In this document: positions 45,042-56,535 of the stretch, one piece after another
Layout: each line of letters starts with the position of its first letter
Position numbering within the stretch: the stretch's first letter is position 1
DNA from: Bdellovibrionales bacterium RIFOXYC1_FULL_37_79
GTDB lineage: Bacteria > Bdellovibrionota > Bacteriovoracia > Bacteriovoracales > Bacteriovoracaceae
Assembly (NCBI GenBank): GCA_001770015.1
Contig: MEQB01000022.1
Span: 62,001-126,000, forward strand
Length of the DNA stretch: 64,000 nt
Direction: 5' to 3'
Program-made: the position numbers and the translations under genes
Notes under the pieces: model-generated
Database searches by the model: none
Told to the model about the DNA's origin: nothing
What the model saw: only the letters and a program-made list of their open reading frames with translations

Positions 45042-46193
45042 CTACAAACTCGAAAGATTTTCCAGCGCTTGATAAAGCGTCTCATCCTTCTTGGCAAAAC
45101 AAAAACGGATATAATCATGGCCCTCGTTTGAATTTATATAAAAAGCAGATGGAGGGATAGTGGCGACTTTTTTATTGATAATCAAATCTTTGGCAAACTC
45201 AATATCGCTCTGCTGGGTCATATGCCGGATCGGACACATAATAAAATAAGTTCCTTCCGGTTTAAGTGGCCTATATCCCAGCTTGGTTAATCCATTAAAT
45301 AGGATATCTCTTTTTCTTAAATACATTCCCCTATAATCAGGCAAGTATTCATCCAGCTTTTCAAAGGACTCTCCTATGGCCTTTTGCAGGGGATGAGCTC
45401 CTGAAAAAGTATTATTTTGATGAACCAGTCGAATGGCATTACTAAGCGCCGGAACGGTAATGGCCCATCCAGTTCTCCAACCGGTAAGTCCAAAAGTTTT
45501 TCCCGAAGACGAAATCATAATGGTTCGCTCTCGCATGCCATCAAGGGTTGCCGGGGGGATATGAACATGATTATCATAGGTTAAAAATTCATAAACTTCA
45601 TCAGTGACCAGATAAGCATCGTACTCTTTCACTAGATCACATATTATTTGAAGTTCATTTTTGGTAAAGACATGTCCGGTGGGATTATGAGGAGTATTGA
45701 CAATCACCAGTTTGGTTTTTTCGCTAAAGGCCCTTCTTAACTCCTCCTTATCAAAGCTAAACTGGGGTCCATGTAAAGTTACCGTTTTTACTTTGCCGTG
45801 ATTCATGAGGATCGCTGGAACATAAATATCAAAAAAAGGTTCAAAAACAATCACTTCATCTTCTGGATTTACCAGAGCGGAGATGACGTCATACATTGCT
45901 TCCGTTGCTCCACAAGTGACCGTGATTTCGGTATTATGATCATAGTTTAAATTATATTTTCTTTTAATATACTTCTTAATAGACATGCGCAGTTCTTCAC
46001 AACCAATGGCATTAGTGGTTTGATTAAATCCCTTATCAATATTAACCTTGGCAGATAAAAGGGCAAAACCTGCTCCATCAAAATCTGGATACCCTTGGGA
46101 TAAATTGACAGCATTATATTTATTGGCCAGATTGGTCATCTGAGAAAAAATATTTTCTTTAAAACCTGAAACAATCTTCGATATTTCTTTCAT
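45042..46193 (-). CDS. Class I/II aminotransferase (methionine/kynurenine type)
   Basis: A 383-residue PLP fold-type I enzyme. The PLP lysine lies in SSSGKTFGLTGWRTGW; NTPHNPTGHVF and YDNHV are other family blocks. The sequence is close to the YbdL / kynurenine-oxoglutarate transaminase group, often acting on methionine or aromatic amino acids. It follows guaA by 6 bases, so guaB-guaA and this gene make one transcript; a functional link with purine synthesis is not evident. Confidence 0.88.
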   Translation of the reverse strand: MKEISKIVSGFKENIFSQMTNLANKYNAVNLSQGYPDFDGAGFALLSAKVNIDKGFNQTTNAIGCEELRMSIKKYIKRKYNLNYDHNTEITVTCGATEAMYDVISALVNPEDEVIVFEPFFDIYVPAILMNHGKVKTVTLHGPQFSFDKEELRRAFSEKTKLVIVNTPHNPTGHVFTKNELQIICDLVKEYDAYLVTDEVYEFLTYDNHVHIPPATLDGMRERTIMISSSGKTFGLTGWRTGWAITVPALSNAIRLVHQNNTFSGAHPLQKAIGESFEKLDEYLPDYRGMYLRKRDILFNGLTKLGYRPLKPEGTYFIMCPIRHMTQQSDIEFAKDLIINKKVATIPPSAFYINSNEGHDYIRFCFAKKDETLYQALENLSSL

Positions 46194-46199
46194 TGATTT

Positions 46200-47753
46200 T
46201 TATTCCCACTCGATGGTGCCAGGTGGCTTATTGGTAATATCATAAACCACTCTCGTAATTCCTGGTACCTCGTTACAAATACGAGATGATATTTGAATCA
46301 TAAATTCTCTTGGTAAATCGCTCCATGTCGCAGTCATGGCATCTACACTATTAACCACACGTACACAGATAACTGCTTCAAAGGCCCGCGAATCCCCTTT
46401 TACGCCAACCGTCTTCACTGGAAGAAAAACCGTAAAGGCCTGCCAGACCGAAGAATATAGATTGTAGTTATGCAACTCTTCAAAAAGGATCTGATCGGAT
46501 TGTTGAACTTTATTAATGGCCTCAATAGATAATTCTCCCAACACTCTGATTCCAATACCAGGCCCGGGAAACGGATGACGATAAACCCAATCATGGGATA
46601 ACCCAAGCTCCACTCCCAGTTTTCTAACTTCATCTTTAAATAACCACCTGAGTGGTTCCAGCAGTTTCAGTTTCATGCGCTCCGGGAGTCCTCCGACATT
46701 GTGATGGGATTTGATAGTAACCGATTTGCCCCCGTTAGCATGAGGAGTAATTGATTCAATCACATCCGGATAAAGTGTTCCTTGGAGCAAATATTCAAAC
46801 TGGATGGCCCTATTTTTTTCAAATTCATGCACCTTCTTTTCAAAAACCTCAATGAAAGTTTTGCCAATCGCTTTTCTTTTAAGTTCAGGATCGTGGATTC
46901 CTCTACAGGCAGTATAAAAATCTTCCTTGGCATCAATAATTTCAATATTAAGACCCGTTTCCTCTTTTAAAACGTCAATATGTTTATAGTCTTGTGGACG
47001 AAGTAAACCGTTGTCCACAAAAAAACAAAAAAGCTTTTGATTTAGAATATCCTTGGATAAGGTGGCTGCCACTAGCGAATCAACTCCGCCAGAAAAAGCA
47101 CATAAAACGTAGTGATCCTTAATTTTCATCACTTCATGACGGGCCTCTTTCAGCATCGTTTTGGCGGTCCAGTCTTTTTTTAGTCCGGCGATCTCCTTAT
47201 AAAAATATCTAAGAATCTCTTTCCCGTGCACCGTATGCTCCACTTCTGGATGAAACTGCAATCCAACAATAGGGCGAAATTTATGTTTTATGGCCCCAGT
47301 AAAATTATTGGTAGATTCCATAATGACATAAAAATCGGTCGGGGTCTTCGCCACATGATCTGAATGGCTCATCCAAACATTCATTTTGGGTGGACAATCT
47401 TTGATCTTAAAATCATTAACAAATTGAATCTGGGCATTTCCATACTCTCCGGTATGCCCCTTATAGACGGTTCCGCCAAAATATTTTCCCAACAACTGCA
47501 TCCCATAGCATATCCCAAGAATTGGCAACTTTTCGTCTTGAAAAAAAACCGTATAATCCTCATTATCCAAAAAAACCGATTGGGGCCCCCCTGATAACAC
47601 CAGGGCGTTTGGCTTTTGACCAGCTAATAATTTTTGCTTAACTTCCCCTACCGTATAAATCTCGCTGGAAAAACCCAGTTCTCTGGTTTTTCTAGTAATA
47701 AGCTGGGTATATTGTGATCCAAAATCAGCAATCCATACTTGTCTGTTGGTCAT
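46200..47753 (-). CDS. guaA: GMP synthase (glutamine-hydrolysing)
   Basis: Aminates XMP to GMP. The N-terminal glutamine amidotransferase has its nucleophile in GICYGMQLL and the His/Glu in FHPEVEHT. The ATP-pyrophosphatase domain begins with FSGGVDS and the C-terminal dimerisation domain ends with KPPGTIEWE, the typical end. Its 517 residues are the normal length. It follows guaB by 9 bases. Confidence 0.98.
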   Translation of the reverse strand: MTNRQVWIADFGSQYTQLITRKTRELGFSSEIYTVGEVKQKLLAGQKPNALVLSGGPQSVFLDNEDYTVFFQDEKLPILGICYGMQLLGKYFGGTVYKGHTGEYGNAQIQFVNDFKIKDCPPKMNVWMSHSDHVAKTPTDFYVIMESTNNFTGAIKHKFRPIVGLQFHPEVEHTVHGKEILRYFYKEIAGLKKDWTAKTMLKEARHEVMKIKDHYVLCAFSGGVDSLVAATLSKDILNQKLFCFFVDNGLLRPQDYKHIDVLKEETGLNIEIIDAKEDFYTACRGIHDPELKRKAIGKTFIEVFEKKVHEFEKNRAIQFEYLLQGTLYPDVIESITPHANGGKSVTIKSHHNVGGLPERMKLKLLEPLRWLFKDEVRKLGVELGLSHDWVYRHPFPGPGIGIRVLGELSIEAINKVQQSDQILFEELHNYNLYSSVWQAFTVFLPVKTVGVKGDSRAFEAVICVRVVNSVDAMTATWSDLPREFMIQISSRICNEVPGITRVVYDITNKPPGTIEWE

Positions 47754-47762
47754 CTCAAATCC

Positions 47763-49250
<1,488 letters not shown>

Positions 49251-49265
49251 TTAAAATTTGGGGAC

Positions 49266-49271
49266 ATTATA
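49266..49271 (-). promoter_or_regulatory. Candidate -10 box of guaB
   Basis: TATAAT on the minus strand at 49271-49266, a perfect match, about 30 bases from the guaB ATG. No matching -35 is present at 16-18 bases. Confidence 0.5.
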
Positions 49272-49340
49272 ACGAATTAATAGGAAAAAGCATAATATTA
49301 CGCACGGCAATTTTGATCATTTATGACGATTAGATAAATT

Positions 49341-50480
49341 TTAGTATTCTGCTTGAAAATCTTGATTGTAATTTTTCAAATCCCGGATCAGACTATTAAC
49401 TTCATTGGAATGACGCATTTGTTTTTTAAACTCGTTGGACAGAGAGCTTTCAAATTCGCTATTGCTTTCAGCACTGGCGGTACTCACCGAGGACGGTAAA
49501 CGATAAACGGCTGATTCCCTTTTTTTCGAGATAACCGGAGTTTGTGCGGCACTCTTTACAGACGCTTTAGAACCATAAATCTTGATGTCCACTCCGGATA
49601 ACTTATCATAGCTTGGCACAAATTTTTTCTTTTTTGGCCTCACCGACCACTCCACGACCTTCCCCTTATAAAAGGATTCCAATCGCTGGTCTTTTGCAGC
49701 TTGATTTCTTTTCGTATCAGGTAATAGGTAAATGATTTTATTTTCTTTCAAAGAAGCACCATCAGTTTCATTTTCCGGTGACACGGAAGCCGGTATTCTT
49801 AAGTTCGACTTCCTTTGTGGAAGAATTTCATCATTTTTGGTAAGGGTCGGATGCTTATACTCGATAGGGTGAATTTTATAAAATAAACTTCTCATTTTTT
49901 CATAAGAAGCATGCCCAAGTTCGGTGGGTCTTCTAGGGGCACCATTTTCAAAATCATTATCAATAAAAGTAAACTGCCCCTTGTCCACCACTTCCTTGAA
50001 ACTTTTCTCCAGAACATGGGCAATTTCGAAACTTTCACTTAACGAATAAAGTTGGGTTTTTCCCTTGACCTTATCATAACTCACGATGGCTTCCCCGCCC
50101 TTGTAAGTCACCACTGCATTGGCCGTTTGTATAATAAACTCCTCCACGCTCTGGCCATAAGACTGCACCCAAAGATATCCGGCTAAGAGTTCGGTTAAAT
50201 TGCCGGTTATTTTAACATGTGAGGAACCTGCCACATGAAACTTATGATCATAGTAATCAGCAAAGGTAATTTGAGCACCTTCTTCGGTCACAATCTCCGC
50301 TAAATCAGGGACATGATCAGCGGCCACCAGCGCCTTCGTAACGCCTTGATAAATGGAAAAGACATTCCCTTCCACTGAACTCACCACTGCCACCGGTTTT
50401 GCCCATAAGGAAAACGATAACAAAAAGCTGGCAATCGCAATGGGCCAATTAGTCTTTGTATTTTTGTACGATTTCTTCAT
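49341..50480 (-). CDS. FecR domain secreted protein
   Basis: A 379-residue protein with a signal peptide (cut after LWA, about residue 28) followed by a FecR-type domain at about 30-150 (VAVVSSVEGNVFSIYQG, DLAEIVTEEGAQITFADYY, WVQSYGQSVEEFIIQTANAVV). The C-terminal half is basic, unstructured and Ser/Lys-rich. In many bacteria such stand-alone FecR proteins are envelope-bound structural or sensor elements rather than ferric citrate regulators. It overlaps the upstream YbgF/CpoB-like gene by 32 bases. Confidence 0.8.
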   Translation of the reverse strand: MKKSYKNTKTNWPIAIASFLLSFSLWAKPVAVVSSVEGNVFSIYQGVTKALVAADHVPDLAEIVTEEGAQITFADYYDHKFHVAGSSHVKITGNLTELLAGYLWVQSYGQSVEEFIIQTANAVVTYKGGEAIVSYDKVKGKTQLYSLSESFEIAHVLEKSFKEVVDKGQFTFIDNDFENGAPRRPTELGHASYEKMRSLFYKIHPIEYKHPTLTKNDEILPQRKSNLRIPASVSPENETDGASLKENKIIYLLPDTKRNQAAKDQRLESFYKGKVVEWSVRPKKKKFVPSYDKLSGVDIKIYGSKASVKSAAQTPVISKKRESAVYRLPSSVSTASAESNSEFESSLSNEFKKQMRHSNEVNSLIRDLKNYNQDFQAEY

Positions 50481-51153
50481 AACGAAAACTCAATATTTTC
50501 CATTCAGGGGTATTCCTGTATTTTTTTCTGAATTCTTCCACTGTACCAAAAAACTCCTTATGATTACCGAGGCGCAGTTGAGCTAATCCGTACCACAATT
50601 TAGCACCTCTGAAATACTTGCTCTCTGGATAATCGTTGACCAGTCTGTCCATGGTGGAAAGTGCCCAATCATAGTGCTGTCCCGATTCAAATGCAGCAAT
50701 ACCAGCTTGGAATAAAAATCGATCATCAATTTTTTCGCTGGTGGGATACTGAATGAGAAATGTTTTAAAAAATTGGGCGGATTTTTCGTAATTTTTCTTT
50801 TCAAACTCGGTCTCGGCCATCGTCAAAAGCTGAGCCGGGGACCACTTGTAAATATCAAATCTTACTTGATCATTACTGGAATTGGCAGGGGGCAAACTGG
50901 CCACTGACCGGCCAGACTTTTGATTTAATTGAATGGATAAAAACTGGTTTTCAGATTTTAACTTTTCAATTTTAAATTCCAACGCATTAATTTCTGCCTG
51001 TAAAATTCTATTTTCTTTCATCAGATTCAGCGATATCTTCTCATACCGGTTAATCTGGGTTGCCTTAATTTCGGCTCGCTTCACCAAATCGCAAGAAGCT
51101 GTCAAAAATAGGGTTACAATCATAAAACACAAAATTATTAAATTTTTTATCAT
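50449..51153 (-). CDS. YbgF/CpoB-like lipoprotein with coiled coil and TPR repeats
   Basis: 234 residues from ATG 51153, the start nearest the GGAGAAGGG site. Lipoprotein signal with LTASC lipobox (about residue 21). A coiled coil follows (about 30-75, ENRILQAEINALEFKIEKLKSEN) and then tetratricopeptide-type repeats (AETEFEKKNYEKSAQFFKTFL, PESKYFRGAKLWYGLAQLRL). This is the layout of CpoB/YbgF, which in E. coli links the Tol-Pal system to peptidoglycan synthesis; no tol genes are nearby, so the role here is unproven. Confidence 0.78.
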   Translation of the reverse strand: MIKNLIILCFMIVTLFLTASCDLVKRAEIKATQINRYEKISLNLMKENRILQAEINALEFKIEKLKSENQFLSIQLNQKSGRSVASLPPANSSNDQVRFDIYKWSPAQLLTMAETEFEKKNYEKSAQFFKTFLIQYPTSEKIDDRFLFQAGIAAFESGQHYDWALSTMDRLVNDYPESKYFRGAKLWYGLAQLRLGNHKEFFGTVEEFRKKYRNTPEWKILSFRYEEIVQKYKD

Positions 51154-51363
51154 GGCCCTTCTCCGTAAAAAGTCCACACATTCACTCAGTTTATCGGCAG
51201 ATAGGAAAAATTGTTTAAAGAGTTTTTTATAATTTAGCCAGCTATCAAAATTGCCACTTCCGCTCCCCTATTAAAACAATAAGTTAAATTACATAACGAG
51301 AATTTAGGTAATTATGATAGTTATCCACACGACCCATTTGGTTTTTGAGTATTTTAGTTTAGC

Positions 51364-51392
51364 TTGACTTTAAATTTAATAAAATCCATATT
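51364..51392 (+). promoter_or_regulatory. Candidate promoter of the maltodextrin locus
   Basis: TTGACT (51364-51369), a 17-base spacer and CATATT (51387-51392), 30 bases before the ROK kinase ATG. The -10 matches 4 of 6. Confidence 0.45.
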
Positions 51393-51421
51393 TTAAGAAA
51401 CCTCATTCCTTTGGAGCGTTA

Positions 51422-52441
51422 ATGAAGAAAGAATATCTCTTGGGCCTTGATGTGGGTGGAACCAAAATCGAATGTGCACTTATAAAAATGACCAATGGTA
51501 AATCAGAAGAAAGCTTAAGTGTCTCCACCTCAAAATTTGGAAATCAATTTGCGATTATTCTTGATCGACAAAGAATTCCGACCAATCGACAGGCCGGTTA
51601 CCCTAGTGTCATGCAAAATATTTCAACACTCTGTAAGGATATCCTTCAAAAAACCAATCTCAACATTGACCAGGTTATGGGTATCGGAATGGGAGTGCCA
51701 GGAGCCATCCATCCCACTAAGCAGATCATGCTCAATGGCAACACCGGAATTTTTATTAATCAAAATATTGCCTTTGATCTACAACAACTACTAAAAACGG
51801 AAATTCCTATACACTTGGAAAATGACGCCAATCTTTTTGCACTGTCTGAGGTTTTATGTGGGGCCGGGCAAAACTTTGCAAACCATACGGGCAAAAAGCC
51901 CTACCACCAAACCGCAATTGGAATCATCCTTGGTACGGGCGTCGGCGGGGGCATTGTGATCAATGAAAATATCCTGCGAGGTACAAATGGCGGTGGTGGA
52001 GAAATCGGACACACCGTTCTTTACTATGACGGACATCCCTGCTACTGCGGACAAAATGGGTGTGCTGAACAATATTTATCAGGGCCTTCTCTGGAAGCAC
52101 AATTTGCCACCCGAATCTATAATGACATAAGTAAACGCCCAAACTCTAGAGAAATTTTTGAGCTTTACAGCAAAAAAGAACCACAGGCCATGGCCTCGAT
52201 CATACAGTACAAAAAACACCTGGTGAGATTTTTAACCAATTTAACTAATATTTTTGACCCAGATTATTTTGTGTTAGGTGGAGGAGTCAGTACTCAACAT
52301 ATTATTTATGAAAATTTATCTGAGGAACTAACCAGTAAAATTTTTATAAAAAACAGTCATCCTCAAGTGTTAAAAAACGTTTTAGGTGATTCCAGTGGAG
52401 TCATCGGGGCAGCAATATTACCTTTAATTTCTAAGGATTAA
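51422..52441 (+). CDS. ROK family sugar kinase (glucokinase/fructokinase-like)
   Basis: A 339-residue kinase. The ATP motif DVGGTKIE is at 10-17, and the ROK zinc site is formed by GEIGH and Cys207, Cys209 and Cys214 in HPCYCGQNGCAE. The catalytic region is ENDANLFA. The sequence resembles the Mak fructokinase group of ROK proteins (RIPTNRQAGYP). In a maltodextrin locus the likely job is phosphorylation of glucose released by MalQ and the amylase. GGAG precedes the ATG. Confidence 0.88.
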   Translation: MKKEYLLGLDVGGTKIECALIKMTNGKSEESLSVSTSKFGNQFAIILDRQRIPTNRQAGYPSVMQNISTLCKDILQKTNLNIDQVMGIGMGVPGAIHPTKQIMLNGNTGIFINQNIAFDLQQLLKTEIPIHLENDANLFALSEVLCGAGQNFANHTGKKPYHQTAIGIILGTGVGGGIVINENILRGTNGGGGEIGHTVLYYDGHPCYCGQNGCAEQYLSGPSLEAQFATRIYNDISKRPNSREIFELYSKKEPQAMASIIQYKKHLVRFLTNLTNIFDPDYFVLGGGVSTQHIIYENLSEELTSKIFIKNSHPQVLKNVLGDSSGVIGAAILPLISKD

Positions 52442-52445
52442 AACC

Positions 52446-53636
52446 ATGATAAAATCATTACTATTTGTGACTATATTTCTTCTGATCTCCATGCCTACTC
52501 AGGCCCAAAATGAAATTACCATCTGGACTTCCTCAGAAAATATAAAGAAAGCCCTCGATAATATAACTGGCGAGTTTGAAAAAGATTTCAAAACCAAAGT
52601 AGTGGTCACAGTCTTAAGCAAAGATCTTACGGTACAATTTAAAACCGCCGCCATCACCAGCAAAGGACCGGATATTTTAGTATGGGCCCATGATGTTATT
52701 GGCGAACTAGCCTATTCTGGACTCATCGAACCTTTGAGCCCTCCCAGCATCATAAAAAACAAAATTTTGGAAGTGGCCTTGGATGCCTTCACTTTCCGAG
52801 GACGCTTATACGGCTATCCTTACGATCTGGAGGCAGTCGGGCTGATCTATAATAAAAAGCTGGTACCCAATCCCCCTGAAACCATGGAGGAATTAAAAAG
52901 AATTGCCAAAGAAATCACCAATAAGGACAAGCAGATCTACGGCTTTTTGTACGATATTGGCAACTTCTTCTTCACCTTCCCCTTCTTTTCAGCAGGTGGT
53001 GGTTATATTTTTAAAACCGATAACAACGTAACTAACGTCCATGACATCGGTCTTTCCAACGATGGATCGATTAAAGGCAGCAAATACCTCTACTCTCTTG
53101 TGAGCGAGGGAATAATTCCGTCTTCCACCGATTACGGTATCGCCAGCAATTTCATGAAAAAAGGACAATTAGGAATGACCATCAACGGACCTTGGGCGCT
53201 GGGTGAATTAAAACAGGCCAAGATCGATTTCGGGGTAGCACCTCTTCCCAAACTTGATGGAAACAGGTTACGGCCTTTTGTTGGAACACATGGATTTATC
53301 ATCAGAAGGTCAAGTAAAAACAAGATTCTCGCTAAGGAACTTATTGAAGGGTATTTTATGACCAAACAGGGGATTCACTCCCTGTACAAAGAGGATCCCC
53401 GCTGTCCCACCCACAAAGACGTTTTAAATGACCTGACCAAGGATGATCACATTCTTAATGCCTTTTTAGAAAATGCCAAAAATGGAATTCCCATGCCAAA
53501 TGTTCCGGAAATGAGTGCTATTTGGGATAGCATGAACAGTGCGCTTAAACTTATTATTTCTGGGCAATCCACCAGCGAAAATGCCCTAAATCAGGCCCAT
53601 AAACAAATAATGTCTTCTTTAAAAATTGAAGAATAA
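52446..53636 (+). CDS. malE: Maltodextrin-binding protein
   Basis: A 396-residue periplasmic solute-binding protein of the MalE family with signal peptide (cut after AQA, about residue 20). Conserved blocks are ITIWTSSENIKKAL, ILVWAHDVIGELAYSGLIEPL, YGYPYDLEAVGLIYNKK and the hinge-like GMTINGPWALGEL. It starts 4 bases after the kinase gene. It delivers maltodextrins to MalF-MalG. Confidence 0.93.
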   Translation: MIKSLLFVTIFLLISMPTQAQNEITIWTSSENIKKALDNITGEFEKDFKTKVVVTVLSKDLTVQFKTAAITSKGPDILVWAHDVIGELAYSGLIEPLSPPSIIKNKILEVALDAFTFRGRLYGYPYDLEAVGLIYNKKLVPNPPETMEELKRIAKEITNKDKQIYGFLYDIGNFFFTFPFFSAGGGYIFKTDNNVTNVHDIGLSNDGSIKGSKYLYSLVSEGIIPSSTDYGIASNFMKKGQLGMTINGPWALGELKQAKIDFGVAPLPKLDGNRLRPFVGTHGFIIRRSSKNKILAKELIEGYFMTKQGIHSLYKEDPRCPTHKDVLNDLTKDDHILNAFLENAKNGIPMPNVPEMSAIWDSMNSALKLIISGQSTSENALNQAHKQIMSSLKIEE

Positions 53637-53674
53637 TTAAGCTGTCAACTACATGTATCTTTTTACAAAATCCC

Positions 53675-53703
53675 TTGAAACAATGGGGCGACAACGCTAG
53701 AAT
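53675..53703 (+). promoter_or_regulatory. Promoter of the secreted GH13 gene
   Basis: TTGAAA (53675-53680), a 17-base spacer and TAGAAT (53698-53703), 5/6 matches each with ideal spacing. The GH13 ATG is at 53743. It indicates an internal transcription start in the maltodextrin locus. Confidence 0.7.
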
Positions 53704-53742
53704 GCCCTCTTGGTAATCCGCTTTTAAACTTTTGGTGAAAAT

Positions 53743-56514
53743 ATGTTTAGACAGCTTGCTTTTTTACTTTTTATTCTTTTCACTCAAGCCATCTACGCAA
53801 ACTGGAAGACCAATTTCTATACTGATGATTCCCCTTACTACCAACAAGTGACTAAGGATGGTTTCAGCCAAATTATCAGAGTCCACGAAAACTATTGTCA
53901 TGACCTGAAATCTATTCGGATTGAATTTCAAAATTCAAAAATCTTTCCTTTTGAAAAATTGCACCAGTCCCCCATGAACCTCTACGGTCTCGATACCTCT
54001 GATTTTTGTTGGTATAAGGCGACAGTTAGAGATCTCAATTTAAACGAACCACAAAAAAATAAATTTGTTATTGTTTTGGAAGATTCGCAAAATACTTTTT
54101 TTCTCGGTGAAATAAAAGATTCCATTCTCCCCGCCAAAAGATTAATGACCTCCAAAACCGATATTGCTTGGATGACGCCGGGAACTCAAGGGGCAAACCT
54201 CGTTCTAGGTGGTGGCGTTTTATTTAAAGTCTGGGGACCAAATGCCCAGTTGGTTGAACTTTATATCAACAAGGGGCAAAACAAAATTAATATGCAGTCT
54301 GATAGCGATCAATTAAATCCCCTGCAAAATCATATTGCCTACGTCAGTAATGCCAACGAAAAAACTACCTACCACTACCAGTTTGTCGTCAATGGAGAGT
54401 ATGAAAAAGTTGAGATTGACGAACAACACCACCAGACCGCTATTAAAATTGATCCTATGGCCAGAGAGATCACCTACCAGTGCAAAGGCGCACTTATAAA
54501 TAATTATAAGGACGTCTATGGCGTGGTATCCCAGATCCCAAAATTCAACTGGGAATTTGATCATTACATCAAATCATTTACCAGCATTTCCAAAAATAAC
54601 AATTGGATCATCTACCAACTGTGGCCACTCACTTTCAATCCTCATATCACCAATGATGGCCCTTTATCGGGAACCTTTCAAAGCATCATCGAAAAAATCG
54701 ACTATTTGTCAGGCCTTGGGATTAACGCCGTGGAACTGCTTCCTATTAATGAATTCAGATTCGACGTTTCATGGGGTTATATGTTGGATTCTCTACGACT
54801 CATTGAAAAAACATACGGCTCTCCTAAAGAGCTTATGAATTTATCTGATAAACTTCATCAAAGGGGAATCAAACTGGTGCTCGATATTGTACTCAATCAT
54901 GTTAACAACACTTTAATCAGAGATCCCCTGTCACCTACTAACTTTTCCACCAAATACTATAACGGTGATACCGGCTGGGGGCCCAAGCCCCGCTTTGAAT
55001 CCCCCATGGTAAAAAAATGGATTATTGATAGCCTGATTGGACTGATTCGCGACTACCACATAGATGGTTTTCGCTTTGATATGATCAAATATATTTATCA
55101 GGATAATGATAAAGCCTACTTGTTTTTACAGGAGCTAACCCAACTTCTAAAAATCATCAACCCCGAAATCCATCTTATGGCTGAGGAATTGCCTGACAAT
55201 GTCTGGACAACTTACCCTGTCTCAGAAAAAGGGTTAGGATTTGATTCACAATGGAATGATAATTTCAAAAACTTTTTTGAAAAAGACCTGGATGAATACA
55301 AAAATGATCATCGACTTTTTGATGCAGGGAAATTGGTTGGGGCACTGCATGGATATTCCAACCACGAAAACTTCAAATTTGGTCTTCCCGAAAGAACCGT
55401 CAACTACCTGGGAAGTCATGATTTTATCGGGAACCGTGATCCTATCATCAGGGTTGTTTCCGATTATTACGCCACTGAACGTGTGGGTAATGAAACTTTT
55501 TTCAGAGTCAAACCGCTTTCAGATAACATTGATTTACCTCGAAAATTCAAATTAATTCATAATGATTTTACCCACTCCTTTATTAAACTGGCTTACGGAA
55601 TCCTTTTTACCAAACCGGGAAATATTCTCTTTTTTCAAGGCGAAGAACTGGCAAGTGATATCAATATCCAAAACGAATGGTCATATATCAAGGCCGTCAA
55701 CAACATCCCCACTCAGGATATTGATCGCCGTCGCTATATAAGCGACCATAAAATGTTATGGGAATATCTGGACCCGAAATCTTATAGCGAACTCCATTTT
55801 TTAAATGACACCGAGGTCAAGCTCTTTAAAGGACATCACCAATTTATCAAAGACATGATCAGTTTTCGTAATAACTATCCCGGTATAGGCTCCTTCGATG
55901 TGTTCAACCTGCGCACCTCCCATAATGGATCAGTCATAACCTATCAGCTCAAAAGTGAGGACAACGATTTCTTCATCATATTAAACTTTGGCAACGATAT
56001 GAATGCCGCATGGATTACCTTTCCTGGCTCATCTACCACCTGGTGGAGAGAAGTGATCAACTCATCCGTTGAGGAATATGGCGGTAGTAGTTCCCTATAC
56101 ACCAACGTTATTGACCAATTGGGTGAAAGGAACAATCTGGTAAGGCTACAAGGCCCTTCCATTATCATCTTTAAAAAAATTCCCCGTCCTCAAATCAATG
56201 TCCAACTATACTTTATGAGCGATCTTGGTAACTGGATTTCCCACGAATCCTTCAAATTGCTCCAAAGCCAGGAAGATTTTGTTTATGAATTAAAATTAGC
56301 AATCCCCACTGACGGTGTTTATGAATTCAAACTGGCCACCCATAACTGGAGCATCGAGCTGGGTTCCGCCAACGAGCACACCTATTATAGCTTGGATTAT
56401 GGCCAGCTAAGTTATCAACCATTCAAACCAAATGTGAAGGTTTTACTTGAAAAAGGAAATTATTCGTTTACATTTAATATCAGAACTTTTGGTTATACTT
56501 TTAAAAAAAAGTAA
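53743..56514 (+). CDS. Secreted alpha-glucan-acting GH13 enzyme
   Basis: A 923-residue enzyme with signal peptide (cut after IYA, about 19). A N-terminal beta-sandwich resembles CBM48 (about 150-240, LFKVWGPNAQLVELYI). The GH13 catalytic barrel carries the nucleophile Asp446 (DGFRFDMIKY), the acid/base Glu481 (LMAEELP) and Asp560 (SHDFIGNRD). A C-terminal beta domain (about 815-923) resembles starch-binding modules. The layout is of the GlgB/GlgX/TreZ/pullulanase group; the exact activity (debranching, branching or amylase) cannot be decided. It is exported, so it acts on extracellular or periplasmic starch or glycogen. Confidence 0.88.
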   Translation: MFRQLAFLLFILFTQAIYANWKTNFYTDDSPYYQQVTKDGFSQIIRVHENYCHDLKSIRIEFQNSKIFPFEKLHQSPMNLYGLDTSDFCWYKATVRDLNLNEPQKNKFVIVLEDSQNTFFLGEIKDSILPAKRLMTSKTDIAWMTPGTQGANLVLGGGVLFKVWGPNAQLVELYINKGQNKINMQSDSDQLNPLQNHIAYVSNANEKTTYHYQFVVNGEYEKVEIDEQHHQTAIKIDPMAREITYQCKGALINNYKDVYGVVSQIPKFNWEFDHYIKSFTSISKNNNWIIYQLWPLTFNPHITNDGPLSGTFQSIIEKIDYLSGLGINAVELLPINEFRFDVSWGYMLDSLRLIEKTYGSPKELMNLSDKLHQRGIKLVLDIVLNHVNNTLIRDPLSPTNFSTKYYNGDTGWGPKPRFESPMVKKWIIDSLIGLIRDYHIDGFRFDMIKYIYQDNDKAYLFLQELTQLLKIINPEIHLMAEELPDNVWTTYPVSEKGLGFDSQWNDNFKNFFEKDLDEYKNDHRLFDAGKLVGALHGYSNHENFKFGLPERTVNYLGSHDFIGNRDPIIRVVSDYYATERVGNETFFRVKPLSDNIDLPRKFKLIHNDFTHSFIKLAYGILFTKPGNILFFQGEELASDINIQNEWSYIKAVNNIPTQDIDRRRYISDHKMLWEYLDPKSYSELHFLNDTEVKLFKGHHQFIKDMISFRNNYPGIGSFDVFNLRTSHNGSVITYQLKSEDNDFFIILNFGNDMNAAWITFPGSSTTWWREVINSSVEEYGGSSSLYTNVIDQLGERNNLVRLQGPSIIIFKKIPRPQINVQLYFMSDLGNWISHESFKLLQSQEDFVYELKLAIPTDGVYEFKLATHNWSIELGSANEHTYYSLDYGQLSYQPFKPNVKVLLEKGNYSFTFNIRTFGYTFKKK

Positions 56515-56535
56515 TTTTTAAGGAGCTCCATCCAA

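Noticed and set aside
51321-51329. Exact DnaA-box-like TTATCCACA, with another at 33480-33488
   Set aside because: About half such a site is expected by chance in 64 kb for one exact 9-mer on both strands; the second lies inside dnaE. There is no cluster, AT-rich unwinding region or dnaA/dnaN gene, so no origin is claimed.
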